From contig CP073215.1 of assembly GCA_020342235.1 (NCBI GenBank), positions 806,001 to 870,000 on the forward strand: 64,000 nucleotides of DNA, in the 5' to 3' direction. The stretch is from Saccharomycopsis phalli (Eukaryota > Ascomycota > Saccharomycetes > Ascoideales > Saccharomycopsidaceae). The notes under the pieces were generated by a model. It saw only the letters and a program-made list of their open reading frames with translations. It ran no database searches and was not told the DNA's origin. The number at the start of each line of letters is the position of its first letter. Within the stretch, counting starts at the first letter, position 1. Below, one piece after another: positions 9,484-19,130 of this stretch. The position numbers and the translations under genes were made by a program.

Positions 9484-11217
9484 ATGTCTGAAAAAAGTAA
9501 GGAACTACAGTATGAAGACTCACCCAGTGATCAGTACGTGAACCTCACGGCACTTGAGAAGTTCAAAAAGTCGTTTGAACGAGCAAAGCCAAATTATACC
9601 GAGGCCGACTTGGTTGGCCTTTCGGAGGATGAACGCCATCATTATATTCTCTCGCACCAGCCCTACAAGCAGAGATTGAAGCAGCGTCACTTGCAGATGA
9701 TTTCCATTGGTGGAACCTTGGGAACCGGTCTTTTCATTGGACTTGGGTTCACCCTTGCCTCTGGTCCAGGAGCATCTTTAATTGGATTCCTCTTGGTGGG
9801 GTTCTCCATCTATTGTGTGGTGCAAGCTGCCGCGGAATTGTCCGTTGCTTACCCCACTTCTGGTTCCTTTGCTACTCACGTGTCTCGGTTCGTGCATCCT
9901 GCCATTGGGTTCACCGTGGCATCCAATTATGCACTTTCCTGGCTCATTTCCTTCCCTTCCGAGCTTATTGGCTGCTCGCTCACCATTGGATACTGGAGTT
10001 CTGTCAATCCGGTCGCTTGGGTTACAATCTTTTATGTGTTTGTAGTGGTCCTCAATTTGTTTGGTGTCCGCGCATACGGTGAGTCCGAGTTTCTTCTCTC
10101 GATTATCAAGGTCTTGGCGATTATTATTTTCATCATTATCGGGATTGTGCTCATTTGTGGAGGCGGACCGCATTCCCAGGGATATATTGGTACAAAATTC
10201 TGGCACAATCCTGGAAGTTTTGCCAAGCCGGTCTTCAAAAGTATTTGCAACACATTCATTTCCGCCGCGTTTTCCTTTGGCGGAACAGAACTCGTGGTCT
10301 TGACTGCCAGTGAATCCACCAGTCCAAAGGCGATTTCCAGAGCGACAAAACAGGTTTTCTGGAGAATCGCCCTTTTCTACATCACCACAATCGTCATCAT
10401 CGGCTGTTTGGTTCCATACACCGACCCAAGACTTTTGGGCGGAAACACTAGTGAAGATATCACCGCTTCGCCATTTGTCATTGCCTTGGCCAACACCGGT
10501 CTGTTCGGAGTCAAAGTGTCTCATTTCATGAACGCTGTCATCCTTGTGGCCGTGGTCTCGGTTGCAAACTCATGTGTCTATGCTTCCTCTCGTGTCATTC
10601 AGTCGCTTGGTGCTGCTGGTCAATTGCCAGAAATATGTGCCTACATTGACAATGAGGGCCGTCCATTGGTTGGAATCATCATTTCTTTTGTATTTGGTTT
10701 ACTTTGTTTTGTCGCCGCCTCTCCTAACGAAAGCGATGTTTTCACGTGGTTCTTTTCCCTTTGTTCCATCTCGTCGTTCTTCACTTGGTCTGCAATTTGT
10801 TTCTCTCATATCCGCTTCCGATTGGCACTCAAAAAGCAAGGAAGAGATACCAGTGAGTTGGGCTACAAGTCGCAGTTGGGCATCTATGGCTCTATTGCGG
10901 GTGCATTGCTCAACATCTTATTGATTATTGGTGAGATTTACATCTCGGCATGGCCATTGGGCGAAAAGTCATCCGCCACCAAGTTTTTCCAAAACTGTCT
11001 TTCCATTCCTTTGATGTTGGTTGTGTGGTTGGGATACCGTCTGTTTTATAGCAAGGAAGGGTTTTTTGGCAGACTTTATATCAGACTCACGGACATTGAC
11101 TTGAATACCGGTAAGCGATACAGTGATGTGGAGTTATTGAAAAAGAACATGGCTCAAGAAGCAGCTGAATTGAAGCAGCGGCTGATCTTCTACCGGGCGT
11201 ACCGTTTCTGGTGCTAG
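9484..11217 (+). CDS. General amino acid permease, GAP1-like (YAT/APC family)
   Basis: Plasma-membrane proton symporter for amino acids, 577 residues, expected 12 transmembrane helices. TM1 carries the family signature GGTLGTGLFIGLGFTLASGP. Further marks are ICGGGPHSQGYIGTKFWHNP, FSFGGTELVVLTASES and GRPLVGIIISFVFGLL. The protein ends in YRFWC; the terminal Phe-Trp-Cys is the palmitoylation motif of yeast YAT permeases such as Gap1. The N-terminal 80 residues are hydrophilic with several Lys, as expected for an arrestin/Rsp5-regulated tail. The closest group is Gap1-like. Yeasts carry many paralogs, so the exact substrate range cannot be read from sequence. Confidence 0.92.
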   Translation: MSEKSKELQYEDSPSDQYVNLTALEKFKKSFERAKPNYTEADLVGLSEDERHHYILSHQPYKQRLKQRHLQMISIGGTLGTGLFIGLGFTLASGPGASLIGFLLVGFSIYCVVQAAAELSVAYPTSGSFATHVSRFVHPAIGFTVASNYALSWLISFPSELIGCSLTIGYWSSVNPVAWVTIFYVFVVVLNLFGVRAYGESEFLLSIIKVLAIIIFIIIGIVLICGGGPHSQGYIGTKFWHNPGSFAKPVFKSICNTFISAAFSFGGTELVVLTASESTSPKAISRATKQVFWRIALFYITTIVIIGCLVPYTDPRLLGGNTSEDITASPFVIALANTGLFGVKVSHFMNAVILVAVVSVANSCVYASSRVIQSLGAAGQLPEICAYIDNEGRPLVGIIISFVFGLLCFVAASPNESDVFTWFFSLCSISSFFTWSAICFSHIRFRLALKKQGRDTSELGYKSQLGIYGSIAGALLNILLIIGEIYISAWPLGEKSSATKFFQNCLSIPLMLVVWLGYRLFYSKEGFFGRLYIRLTDIDLNTGKRYSDVELLKKNMAQEAAELKQRLIFYRAYRFWC

Positions 11218-12285
11218 TCGTCTTTATGATTTGATTGTTTGTAGTTTACTGAAGGCATTTGTCGTTTCCTGAGATGAAGTTTCAAAAGCGGGGCGGATCG
11301 TATGGTCCTATATATGTCTACAGTGTAAAATAAATGAATGTTTAATATGTTATGAATTGATAATGATATTGTCGAGATTTATCACAATGAAATTTATCGT
11401 AATTGGAAATGCCCTTGCTATGTGACTATATCAAATGACCTTTGGAATGACACGCCAATTTCAAGAGTTTCAAGTCTTTAAATTGGCAGTCTATGGGTAG
11501 GATTCTCGTTTTTCTTTTGCTCTTAGCACTATCTGGAGGTGCTGTCAGAGATGGTTTTCCGAGCTAACGAACCATTGGACCCACTTTTCTCTGACGGTAT
11601 ATTTTTGGGGTATTTGGATCGAAACTATCCTGCGTCAAGACTGTATTCAGTACAGTGAGGTCAATAATATGGGTCTGACTAATGACTTAATTGGGGTTAT
11701 GTCGTGATCACTAGTTGATCACAAAGTACTACATAAGTAGTGTACACTGGTAGATCAAATACAGGGGATTTGCTATGTCTGCACAGAGAGTATTTACTCT
11801 TTGTACAGCATAGGATGATCACTGGAACGACTATAAAAGGCTAGGTAGAAAACTACCTAGGACATCTATCGTTTTAAGGACCTTTGGTTTAGATTCAATC
11901 ATTCAATCTTAAAAGAACAACAAAATATATAGAGTTTATAATAAGAGCTTCATAGTCATTAACCACCCTTATATTTATAAACTCCGACAGGGTTATCATA
12001 ACTAGGATGCGTTCTTGAAGCTTAGTCTGGAGCCTAGATTCATGTCCGAGGCATCTTAACTTGATAGTCTTGCAATTATTTAGCGGCTATTCAATCCCAG
12101 CAAAACAAGCAAATAACTTAAAAGTTTACAGATTACGCTCATAATCAAGACTAGTTCTACTAGCGGCAATGAACTTCAATCAAAACTTCCATGGTCTAAC
12201 AAACTCTATTCTTCTTGTCAACTCGGCAGACATCGTCATGCATACTGATGCACATGTCGAATCAAATTTTAGTACCTTCTTCACC
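11218..12285. other. Intergenic region with LTR insertion upstream of the LEU3-like gene
   Basis: About 480 bp of 3' flank of the permease gene is followed by a 290-bp solo LTR (11700-11989), then about 300 bp before the LEU3-like start. An in-frame upstream ATG at 12169 would lengthen that protein by 39 residues. I see nothing else. Confidence 0.6.
11700..11989. mobile_element. Solo LTR of a yeast retrotransposon
   Basis: A 290-bp segment begins TGTCG and ends CGACA, the short inverted TG...CA termini of a retroviral-type LTR. It is flanked by identical 6-bp direct repeats GGGTTA (11694-11699 and 11990-11995), the target-site duplication. Inside, CGACTATAAAAGG near 11829 looks like the LTR promoter. 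No internal coding region follows, so this is a fossil left by LTR-LTR recombination. The intact target duplication suggests a fairly recent insertion. Copia or gypsy family cannot be assigned from the LTR alone. Confidence 0.82.
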
Positions 12286-14736
12286 ATGAAATCTTCCAAG
12301 CCACGGGGAACAAAACGAATAGCCTGTGTAGAGTGTCGACAGCAAAAATCGAAATGCAATGCCCAAGAAAATGCTCCAGAACCATGTTCGCGCTGCCAGA
12401 GGCGTGGGCTCGTGTGTACTTTGAAGCCAGAGTATAAAAGAACGTATAAGCGAGCGAGAAATGCTCAATTAGAATGTGCTTATAACGAGCTAAGGCAGAC
12501 GTTGAACGGGCTTCTTACCCCCTTGAATGATGGGGCGAACTTGTTGAATCCCGATGGGGCGAATTTATTGAATCCTGAGGTGATCCTGAAGTTGAACAAG
12601 GTGATTAGCAGCGCAAATGCGTTAAACGATGAGGAGAGGAAGCTCGAGTATATTGAACAAAAACCAACAAGTCAAGACTTTGTGGCAAACGGAGAGTCTT
12701 TTAGAGAACCTGCTGTTGAGCCACTTGAACCGACTGTCGAATATTCCAGCCTATCACCAGAAACCCTCGCATGCGATGCTAAATCATACCAGAGCATTAG
12801 TCTAACTTCAGAGAAGATCCGCGAGCTTTACTTGGAATACGCACAGAATTACCACCCGATTCTCCCAGTTGTGGACATCTTGAAGGGTCCAGAGAAATTA
12901 TATCGGCTTTGCCCTGGCCTCTTCTGGGTTATTGTCCTCACAGCTCTCCGCAGATATTCCGATCCTGAATCACGTCAGATGTTTGCTGATTTAAGTCCAT
13001 TGGTAAAGAACATTCTAGAGGGATTGACTATCTCTCCGATTACAAGATACTCGCCGTCGGAATTTGACGAGCCGGTCTACAATGCATCATCTGTATATTC
13101 CGTCCAGGCGTTTCTTGTCTTCACAATGTGGCCTCCATTGGCTTCTTCACTTTCTGCTGACTCCTCCTGGAACACAGTGGGAATTGCCTTATTCCAAGCG
13201 GTTAGAATCGGACTTCATAGTCCTGGGCACACAACTGATTTCAGTAATGCCGCAAATATCGATACCAGACAGTTTTCCGAGCCGATAAGAACCTGGATTT
13301 CGTGTAATATAGTCTCACAGACAGCTTCCTCAGTGTTTGGGTATCCTGCATTCACATCGTTTGACCGCGAATTGACTGCATTCCTTCATAATAACCATAC
13401 TCTCCAAGTACCCAATGAGATTAGACAATTAATGGAGATTGCCGATTTCGAAAACCAAATTGTCACCACCTTGACTTCTACAAAGTCACAGACAGAAAAG
13501 AATCCGTTAATTACTATCATTGCCGAAAGACTAGACAAAATTGAGGCAGAGACCCTGCAGTTGGATCACTTCCGAAAGTTTGCATTCCTCATGGCAAGAG
13601 TGCATTTGTACACTTACCATTTCCTTGATCTTGAGCCTGAGCTTCTGCTAACACTGAAGCAGGGTCTTATAAAACTCTACGAGTCATGCATTGGGCTTAT
13701 TGGCCACTGTCAGGCCGCCCAGATAGAGGACAAGCGGTTCATGAAATATTTACCTGGTGTATATGTGATCCAAATCTGGCAGGCCGCTTTTACCATTGCC
13801 AAAATATGTTTTTCCCCACTAAAATCGGTGGTTGACTTTGAAAAGGGAAAGACAATATACCAGGCAGCAATCTACCTCACGCTTCGCAACTCAGTAGTCA
13901 AATATGATATGGCATATCGGTTTCTGGGTATAATGCAGAGTCTCTGGCAGCTATTTGACGCGTTATACGCGAAGCAAGCGTTAAAATTCAACCTGTCTAT
14001 CACAACAAGAATGGCTGCTAGCATTTTTTTTGATTGTTTGCTTGTTCTCAGGCAAAAGAGCGGCATGATCAAATACATGAACAAACGCGACTACGACGAC
14101 GAAAACTCGGATGTTGAGGGTGTGGTACCAGCTGATAAACAGCACGACGAAGAGTATCCTGAATCCGATGGCTCATATTCGTTGGATGAGAAGATCAAGG
14201 ACATTGCTTCCACGGCTTCAGAGAATGCTTCAGAGAACATTGAAGACCGTAGTAATGGCTCGCACTCTAAAAAGTCGCGTACCCTTGAAGACGTGGTTCT
14301 CCGACCTGAAAACTCTGCTCGAAAGATCATAAATACCATCCCACTTGACCCTGCACCTATCAGGAATACATTCAACTCCGCACAATCACCAACTGAATCA
14401 CTAAAAAAGTCTGAAAATGCGGTGAAGAAACGAAAAAAGTCTAATGACCCAGTGATACTGAATTTAGTCTCTGGAACAGTTCACCCAAATGTTGCCAATA
14501 TTGTACTGCAGAATGGGATATTGGACATGTCAGTCAGTCCGTTGCAAAAAAGTATAGAACCTGTACCTTGGGATAATAATATGGATTTGTGGAATAATGA
14601 CTTAAACGTTTTGTTGAAGGATGTTTCCTCAGTGATGAACGATTTTGGGTTTCATGATGTCTATAATGAGCCAAACATTCCTCTACAAAATGTTTCATTG
14701 TTTCAACAAAAGCCAGTGAAAGATAAGAGGGAGTAG
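12286..14736 (+). CDS. LEU3: Leu3-like Zn2Cys6 transcription factor
   Basis: In yeast, Leu3 controls branched-chain amino acid and nitrogen genes and is switched by alpha-isopropylmalate. The N-terminus has the six-cysteine cluster CVECRQQKSKCNAQ followed by EPCSRCQRRGLVC, then RRTYKRARN-like linker residues (KRTYKRARNAQLE), very close to Leu3. The middle is the fungal-specific regulatory domain. The C-terminus has a Lys/Ser/acidic stretch and ends in an acidic Trp-containing segment (WDNNMDLWNNDLNVLL), as in Leu3 activation domains. The length from 12286 is 816 residues (Sc Leu3 is 886). A 24-bp internal duplication near 12530 gives GANLLNPD twice. The start at 12286 places the cluster about 10 residues from the N-terminus, as usual; 12169 is the alternative. 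Confidence 0.8.
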   Translation: MKSSKPRGTKRIACVECRQQKSKCNAQENAPEPCSRCQRRGLVCTLKPEYKRTYKRARNAQLECAYNELRQTLNGLLTPLNDGANLLNPDGANLLNPEVILKLNKVISSANALNDEERKLEYIEQKPTSQDFVANGESFREPAVEPLEPTVEYSSLSPETLACDAKSYQSISLTSEKIRELYLEYAQNYHPILPVVDILKGPEKLYRLCPGLFWVIVLTALRRYSDPESRQMFADLSPLVKNILEGLTISPITRYSPSEFDEPVYNASSVYSVQAFLVFTMWPPLASSLSADSSWNTVGIALFQAVRIGLHSPGHTTDFSNAANIDTRQFSEPIRTWISCNIVSQTASSVFGYPAFTSFDRELTAFLHNNHTLQVPNEIRQLMEIADFENQIVTTLTSTKSQTEKNPLITIIAERLDKIEAETLQLDHFRKFAFLMARVHLYTYHFLDLEPELLLTLKQGLIKLYESCIGLIGHCQAAQIEDKRFMKYLPGVYVIQIWQAAFTIAKICFSPLKSVVDFEKGKTIYQAAIYLTLRNSVVKYDMAYRFLGIMQSLWQLFDALYAKQALKFNLSITTRMAASIFFDCLLVLRQKSGMIKYMNKRDYDDENSDVEGVVPADKQHDEEYPESDGSYSLDEKIKDIASTASENASENIEDRSNGSHSKKSRTLEDVVLRPENSARKIINTIPLDPAPIRNTFNSAQSPTESLKKSENAVKKRKKSNDPVILNLVSGTVHPNVANIVLQNGILDMSVSPLQKSIEPVPWDNNMDLWNNDLNVLLKDVSSVMNDFGFHDVYNEPNIPLQNVSLFQQKPVKDKRE

Positions 14737-15278
14737 GGAGCAAATTTTTGGAAGACATGCCGATAATTATTTGTATTAATGATTTATGAGAAAATACGGA
14801 AACGAGAAAGAAAGAAAACGAACTAATAGCTATGATAATTGCTATAATAACAAATGAATTTAATAACTACAAGTTGTGCATAATAACGCAAACATATCAT
14901 ATGAACCAGAAATATGATACGACTAATTACACGAAGAATGATATATACAATAGATAGATAATAGCACAAACAGGCCAAAGGTAAAATGAAAACTGTATAC
15001 AAATTGCCTTGTGGAAATTACTAATGATATCCCGTAATTGGCATGCGGTCTTTCAAGTTACGCATAATCAGCTCAGTCATTAACCAATTTTCCATCACAA
15101 TTGTGCAAATAATTTTTGTTTTTACAGAAACGTTGTACAGATTATTTCCCAATTGTCTGATGTCGGATTGTTTGCTACCCCATCTTCTCTGATTGCATAC
15201 CACGTGAGTGGGCATCATTTGTCACATTTGTCATCATCTAAAGTATATATAGAATCTCTTATTTCTGACATTTTCACA
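14737..15278. other. Intergenic region and ZTA1 promoter
   Basis: The left part is AT-rich 3' flank. CACGTG occurs near 15201, and AGTATATATAG (15242-15252) lies about 30 bp before the ZTA1 ATG and is TATA-like. I see nothing else. Confidence 0.5.
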
Positions 15279-16274
15279 ATGAGCATTCCTAGTACACAAA
15301 AAGTTGTTTTATTTGAAAAGACCGGCGGTCCTGAGGTCCTCCAGTATACTGATTATCCTGTTCCAAAGGTTGGTGACTCAGATGTTCTTGTCAAGAACAA
15401 GTACGCTGGCGTCAATTTCGTTGAAACCTACTTCAGAAAAGGAATTTATGCGGCACCAACTCCATATGTTCTTGGAAGAGAATCTTCGGGGGTAATTGTT
15501 GCTGTAGGGAAGAATGTTACCAAGTTTAAAGTTGGTGATAAGGTAGCTGTCGCTAGTGGTGCTACTTTTGCACAGTACACTGCTGTCTCTGAAAATGGAA
15601 CGATTTTTAAGATCCCGCAGGAAGCAACTGAAGAACAATTTCAGAAATTTGGATCCATCTTGGTTCAGGGTCTCACTGCTATTACTTTAGTCGAGGAGGC
15701 TTATAAGGTTAAAAAGGGGGACTTTATCTTGGTGTATGCAGCTGCAGGAGGTGTTGGTCAGATTTTGTTGCAATTGATCAAACAGAGAGGCGCACATGCA
15801 ATTGCCATTGCTTCAACTGAAGAAAAATTAAAGCTCGCGAAGAGTTTGGGTGCGGAATACTTGATCAATTCGTCTACCGACGACGTTGTTAAGAAAGTCC
15901 TTGAGATTACAAAAAGCCAGGGTGTCGAGGCTGCATATGACAGTGTGGGGAAAGACACCTTCCAAGACACTCTTAAAGTTGTCAAAAGAAAAGGCTCCTT
16001 TATCAGTTACGGGAACGCTAGTGGTCCTGTTGAAGGTGTTAATCTTGCATCGTTGCCTCGGAACATTAAGCTTTCAAGACCATCTGTTTTTGCTTACTTG
16101 GTTGAGCAAGAGGAAATTGAACATTATGTGGGTATTTTGGTTGATGCTGTTCTCAAGGATACATTGCAGTTTAATATTACAAAGACATATCCATTGAAGG
16201 ACTACACTGAGGCTACAAAGGCGTTGGAGTCGAGATCAACCACTGGAAAATTGTCGTTAGAAATTCCTCAATAG
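15279..16274 (+). CDS. ZTA1: Zeta-crystallin-like NADPH:quinone oxidoreductase
   Basis: A zinc-less medium-chain dehydrogenase that reduces quinones with NADPH, 331 residues (Sc Zta1 is 334). The N-terminal GroES-like fold is seen as KYAGVNFVETYFRKGIY, and the Rossmann fold as AAAGGVGQILLQLIKQRGA. The NADPH-binding AIASTEEKLKLAKSLGA follows. It ends TTGKLSLEIPQ, typical for the family. The start at 15279 sits just after the TATA-like element; the open frame upstream begins at a non-ATG codon. The last few codons reappear at about 21692-21721, at the left end of the second copy of the duplicated block. Confidence 0.92.
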   Translation: MSIPSTQKVVLFEKTGGPEVLQYTDYPVPKVGDSDVLVKNKYAGVNFVETYFRKGIYAAPTPYVLGRESSGVIVAVGKNVTKFKVGDKVAVASGATFAQYTAVSENGTIFKIPQEATEEQFQKFGSILVQGLTAITLVEEAYKVKKGDFILVYAAAGGVGQILLQLIKQRGAHAIAIASTEEKLKLAKSLGAEYLINSSTDDVVKKVLEITKSQGVEAAYDSVGKDTFQDTLKVVKRKGSFISYGNASGPVEGVNLASLPRNIKLSRPSVFAYLVEQEEIEHYVGILVDAVLKDTLQFNITKTYPLKDYTEATKALESRSTTGKLSLEIPQ

Positions 16275-16469
16275 GTATTGTCGCATATCTACAATAGGTA
16301 GGATCATATATTGATGAAGTTGCTTTGAATCTAAAAAGCTTATTTAGGTTGAATCAAGAGTATGTATACGCTCATGTAGTTGTGATTAACTCAATCTTAC
16401 GAGTGGTGGTCGTGTGTGGTAATCTTCTCCACGTGATTAAATATTTCGAATGCATAGCTGTCATCCTCC

Positions 16470-17042
16470 ATGTCCAGGCTACGAAAATCACTTGAGAAGA
16501 TTGATTTGCTAAGTGGGAATGATTATTTAGAGCCCAAATGAACAATATGAATTGATCAAACTATTTAATGACGTGTCGTATGAGAGAAATTAGTGATTTG
16601 TTAATCTTTGCGTGAGTGTTTCTCGCTACCACTCCACTATTCACAATTTTGCCGTTTTTTAAAGCCTACCCCGTGTATGGTCTTCGTGGTATGTTTCTTG
16701 TGATTTTTGCGGCGTCAAATTTGTTCTATTTCAATCATTATAAGCTATCATAGATTGCTGTTGATGCCACTAGGGCTTGGAAGGTTCGGAAATTGGCGGC
16801 AGAAAACCGGGTGTAGCTTACTGTTTTGGGTGCCGTCGAATTTATTGCTCTGATGGCTTAATTAAGGCACCACGGACTGTGCGGCAGTTTAAAATACAAA
16901 AATGGATGGGATGCCTGGATATTTATGCAAATTCCAATATACACCATTGGTTCGTCATTGGTAATAAATTGCCGAATTATGGGCTACTCGAATGAAGTGC
17001 AATCTCTCAAGAAGCTCAAATATAACAAAAAAGGTTTTATGA
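16470..17042 (+). pseudogene. Broken copy of the orphan four-helix membrane protein gene
   Basis: This stretch aligns along its whole length with the intact 191-codon gene at 21920-22495. It starts with the same MSRLRKSLEKIDLLSGNDYL codons, but an extra A in the run after GAGCCC (CCCAAATGAAC against CCCAATGAAC) shifts the frame and gives a stop at once. Further stops and small indels follow: GAGAAATTAGTG, CTATCATAGATT where the intact copy reads CTATCACAG, and GGTGTAGCTTACTG where it reads GGCGTGGCTT. The end is taken as the TGA matching the intact copy's stop. The decay is clear and no protein should be made. Confidence 0.9.
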
Positions 17043-17213
17043 TATGCTTGCGGGGTTATCTGTTCAATATTTGCTTAATCGCCTACATCACTTGTTAAGG
17101 TTAATGCGCACCCGGTGACTGAAACAAAGTATAAGGTAGGCCCCCTTCAGTATGGCAGCAATAAAAATATAGAGCAAAGCCCATTTCATAAATACCAATA
17201 AGTTAAAAAAAAT

Positions 17214-18956
17214 ATGTCTTCTCATGATGATTATCTTGCTGTTCATACTCTGCTTGAGATCCGCAAGATTGAGATCTTATCACAGCAATACCTGAATCCA
17301 GCCCTTCGAGTATTGCTAATCTTTACAATATTTCTAGCCGCGTACGCGTATGGATTAGACAGTACTATTCGAAATGTCTATTCTGTTCAGGCTGCTGCAT
17401 CTTATAAAGAACACTCACTCTATGCCACCATCAACGTTATCAGAGCAGTTATTTCCGCAGCAGCACAATTTGCCTTTGCCAGATTATCAGATATATTTGG
17501 TCGTCTTGAATTATTTCTAGTGGCCGTGGTGTTCTACGTGGTAGGTACAGTAATCCAATCGCAAGCATACGACATACAACGGTTTGCGGGAGGCTCGGTA
17601 TTGTACCAAGTTGGTTTTACGGGAGTGATGCTCACACTCCAGCTCACTTTGGCTGACAATTCGTTCTTAAACTGGCGGTTGCTCTGCTCTCTTGTTCCGG
17701 CTTTTCCGTTTGTCATCAATACCTGGATCTCTGGAAATGTCACCGCTGCCGTGGGAGTGGATAACTGGTCATGGGGAATCGGAATGTGGGCATTCATCTT
17801 TCCATTATCATGCCTTCCGCTAGTGGCTTGCTTGTTGCATATGCGCTATCTTGCTGGTAAAACCCTGGAATGGCAGACTTGGAAAAGAGATAGTGCAGCA
17901 GTTACTCGACGAAGCTGGCTGCTATTTGCAGTTGATCTTTTCTGGAAAACTGATCTCATTGGACTTTTCTGGATCATTGTGGTATTCGGGTTGATTCTCG
18001 TTCCATTCACCGTTGCAGGAGGAGTTGAAAGTACATGGCAAAAGCCTAAGATCATTGTTCCCTTGGTCCTTGGGTTTGTTTGTATTCCTTTTTTCGTGCT
18101 TTGGGAAATCAAATTTGCCAAGAATCCACTCATCCCCAGCAACTTGATCCGTGAACGCGGAGTTTGGTCTGCAGTGGTGGTGGGAATCTTTATTGACTTG
18201 GTATGGTATTTGCCAAACGATTACATTTACACTGTATTGGTTGTGGCTGTTAACGAATCTATCAAATCAGCAACCCGTATTGTTTCGGTATACTCGTTTG
18301 TATCGGTGATTACAGGGGTAATCTTTGGTCTATTTGTTGTTAAACTCCGCAAACTCAAACCATTTATTATATTCGGAGCCTCACTTTGGTTCGTAGCAAA
18401 CGGATTGCTAGTATACTACCGTGGTGGCTCGAATTCACATGCAGGCATCATAGGTTCCTTGTGCTTGTATGGATTTGGGGCAGGGCTATTTACTTACCCA
18501 ACACAGGCATCTATCCAATCATGTACCAGCCACGCCAATATGGCAGTGATCACTGCGCTTTATTTGTCTTCATATAACATTGGTGCGGCAATCGGGGCTT
18601 CCATTTCGGGCGCCGTGTGGACACAACTTTTGTATAAGAACTTGGCAATACAGCTTCATGACCCAGATTTAGCCACTAGTGCTTACGGTTCTCCGTTTGA
18701 ATTCATTGCCACCTACACATGGGAAACACCGCAACGTCAAGCTGCCGTGGTTGCTTATCGTTATGTTCAAAGGATCTTGTGTATTATTGGTGTGTGCTGT
18801 TGTGTTCCACTACTTGTTGCTACTCTTTTCTTAAGAAACTATCATCTTGAAAGCATGCAGTCCCTTGAATCGGTTGAGTCGCGTGAAAACGAAGACCACT
18901 TGTTTAGTTTTGGTAGAAAGGATTCGAAATACGGGGCCTCCGAATCTTCAATGTGA
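17214..18956 (+). CDS. Siderophore-iron transporter of the ARN/SIT (MFS) family
   Basis: A 580-residue major-facilitator permease expected to import ferric siderophores by proton symport, like Arn1-4/Sit1. Family marks are YGLDSTIRNVYSVQAAASY in the first helix, ARLSDIFGRLELFLV (MFS motif A) and VGFTGVMLTLQLTLAD. About 14 hydrophobic segments are present. The C-terminal tail is acidic and Ser-rich (SLESVESRENEDHLFSFGRK). It sits 171 bp after the broken membrane-protein copy. A short A-rich stretch directly precedes the ATG. A truncated relative lies at 22674-23039. Which siderophore it carries cannot be told from sequence. Confidence 0.92.
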   Translation: MSSHDDYLAVHTLLEIRKIEILSQQYLNPALRVLLIFTIFLAAYAYGLDSTIRNVYSVQAAASYKEHSLYATINVIRAVISAAAQFAFARLSDIFGRLELFLVAVVFYVVGTVIQSQAYDIQRFAGGSVLYQVGFTGVMLTLQLTLADNSFLNWRLLCSLVPAFPFVINTWISGNVTAAVGVDNWSWGIGMWAFIFPLSCLPLVACLLHMRYLAGKTLEWQTWKRDSAAVTRRSWLLFAVDLFWKTDLIGLFWIIVVFGLILVPFTVAGGVESTWQKPKIIVPLVLGFVCIPFFVLWEIKFAKNPLIPSNLIRERGVWSAVVVGIFIDLVWYLPNDYIYTVLVVAVNESIKSATRIVSVYSFVSVITGVIFGLFVVKLRKLKPFIIFGASLWFVANGLLVYYRGGSNSHAGIIGSLCLYGFGAGLFTYPTQASIQSCTSHANMAVITALYLSSYNIGAAIGASISGAVWTQLLYKNLAIQLHDPDLATSAYGSPFEFIATYTWETPQRQAAVVAYRYVQRILCIIGVCCCVPLLVATLFLRNYHLESMQSLESVESRENEDHLFSFGRKDSKYGASESSM

Positions 18957-19130
18957 TAAATATGTACTGTATAATAGAAGATATGCTTTGTCTTATTTGA
19001 CTTCTTTTAAATCATTATTTTTCTGGCCCTTTCTCTTCTTTCTAAAGGACATTGATCTCATCAGGTGCACTCCCAGTTTACCAAGAGCGTGAGTTTCCCT
19101 TTCCCGCTAAGAGGTTAACTAGTCAGGTTT

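Larger units (their letters stand above)
16235..19130. repeat. Segmental duplication, copy 1
   Basis: The ZTA1 tail, its 3' flank, the membrane-protein locus, the siderophore-transporter gene and about 170 bp of 3' flank match 21692-23201 in the same order and orientation. Matched landmarks include TCCACGTGATTA before the membrane-protein ATG in both copies, ACCACTCCACTATTCACAAT inside it, AATAAAAATATAGAGCAAA before the transporter, and CAGTTTACCAAGAG after it. The right end is estimated from where similarity fades into the LINE. Confidence 0.9.

Noticed and set aside
9778-10524. 248-codon minus-strand frame opposite the amino acid permease
   Set aside because: Antisense shadow; the permease frame is supported by 12 helices and conserved motifs.
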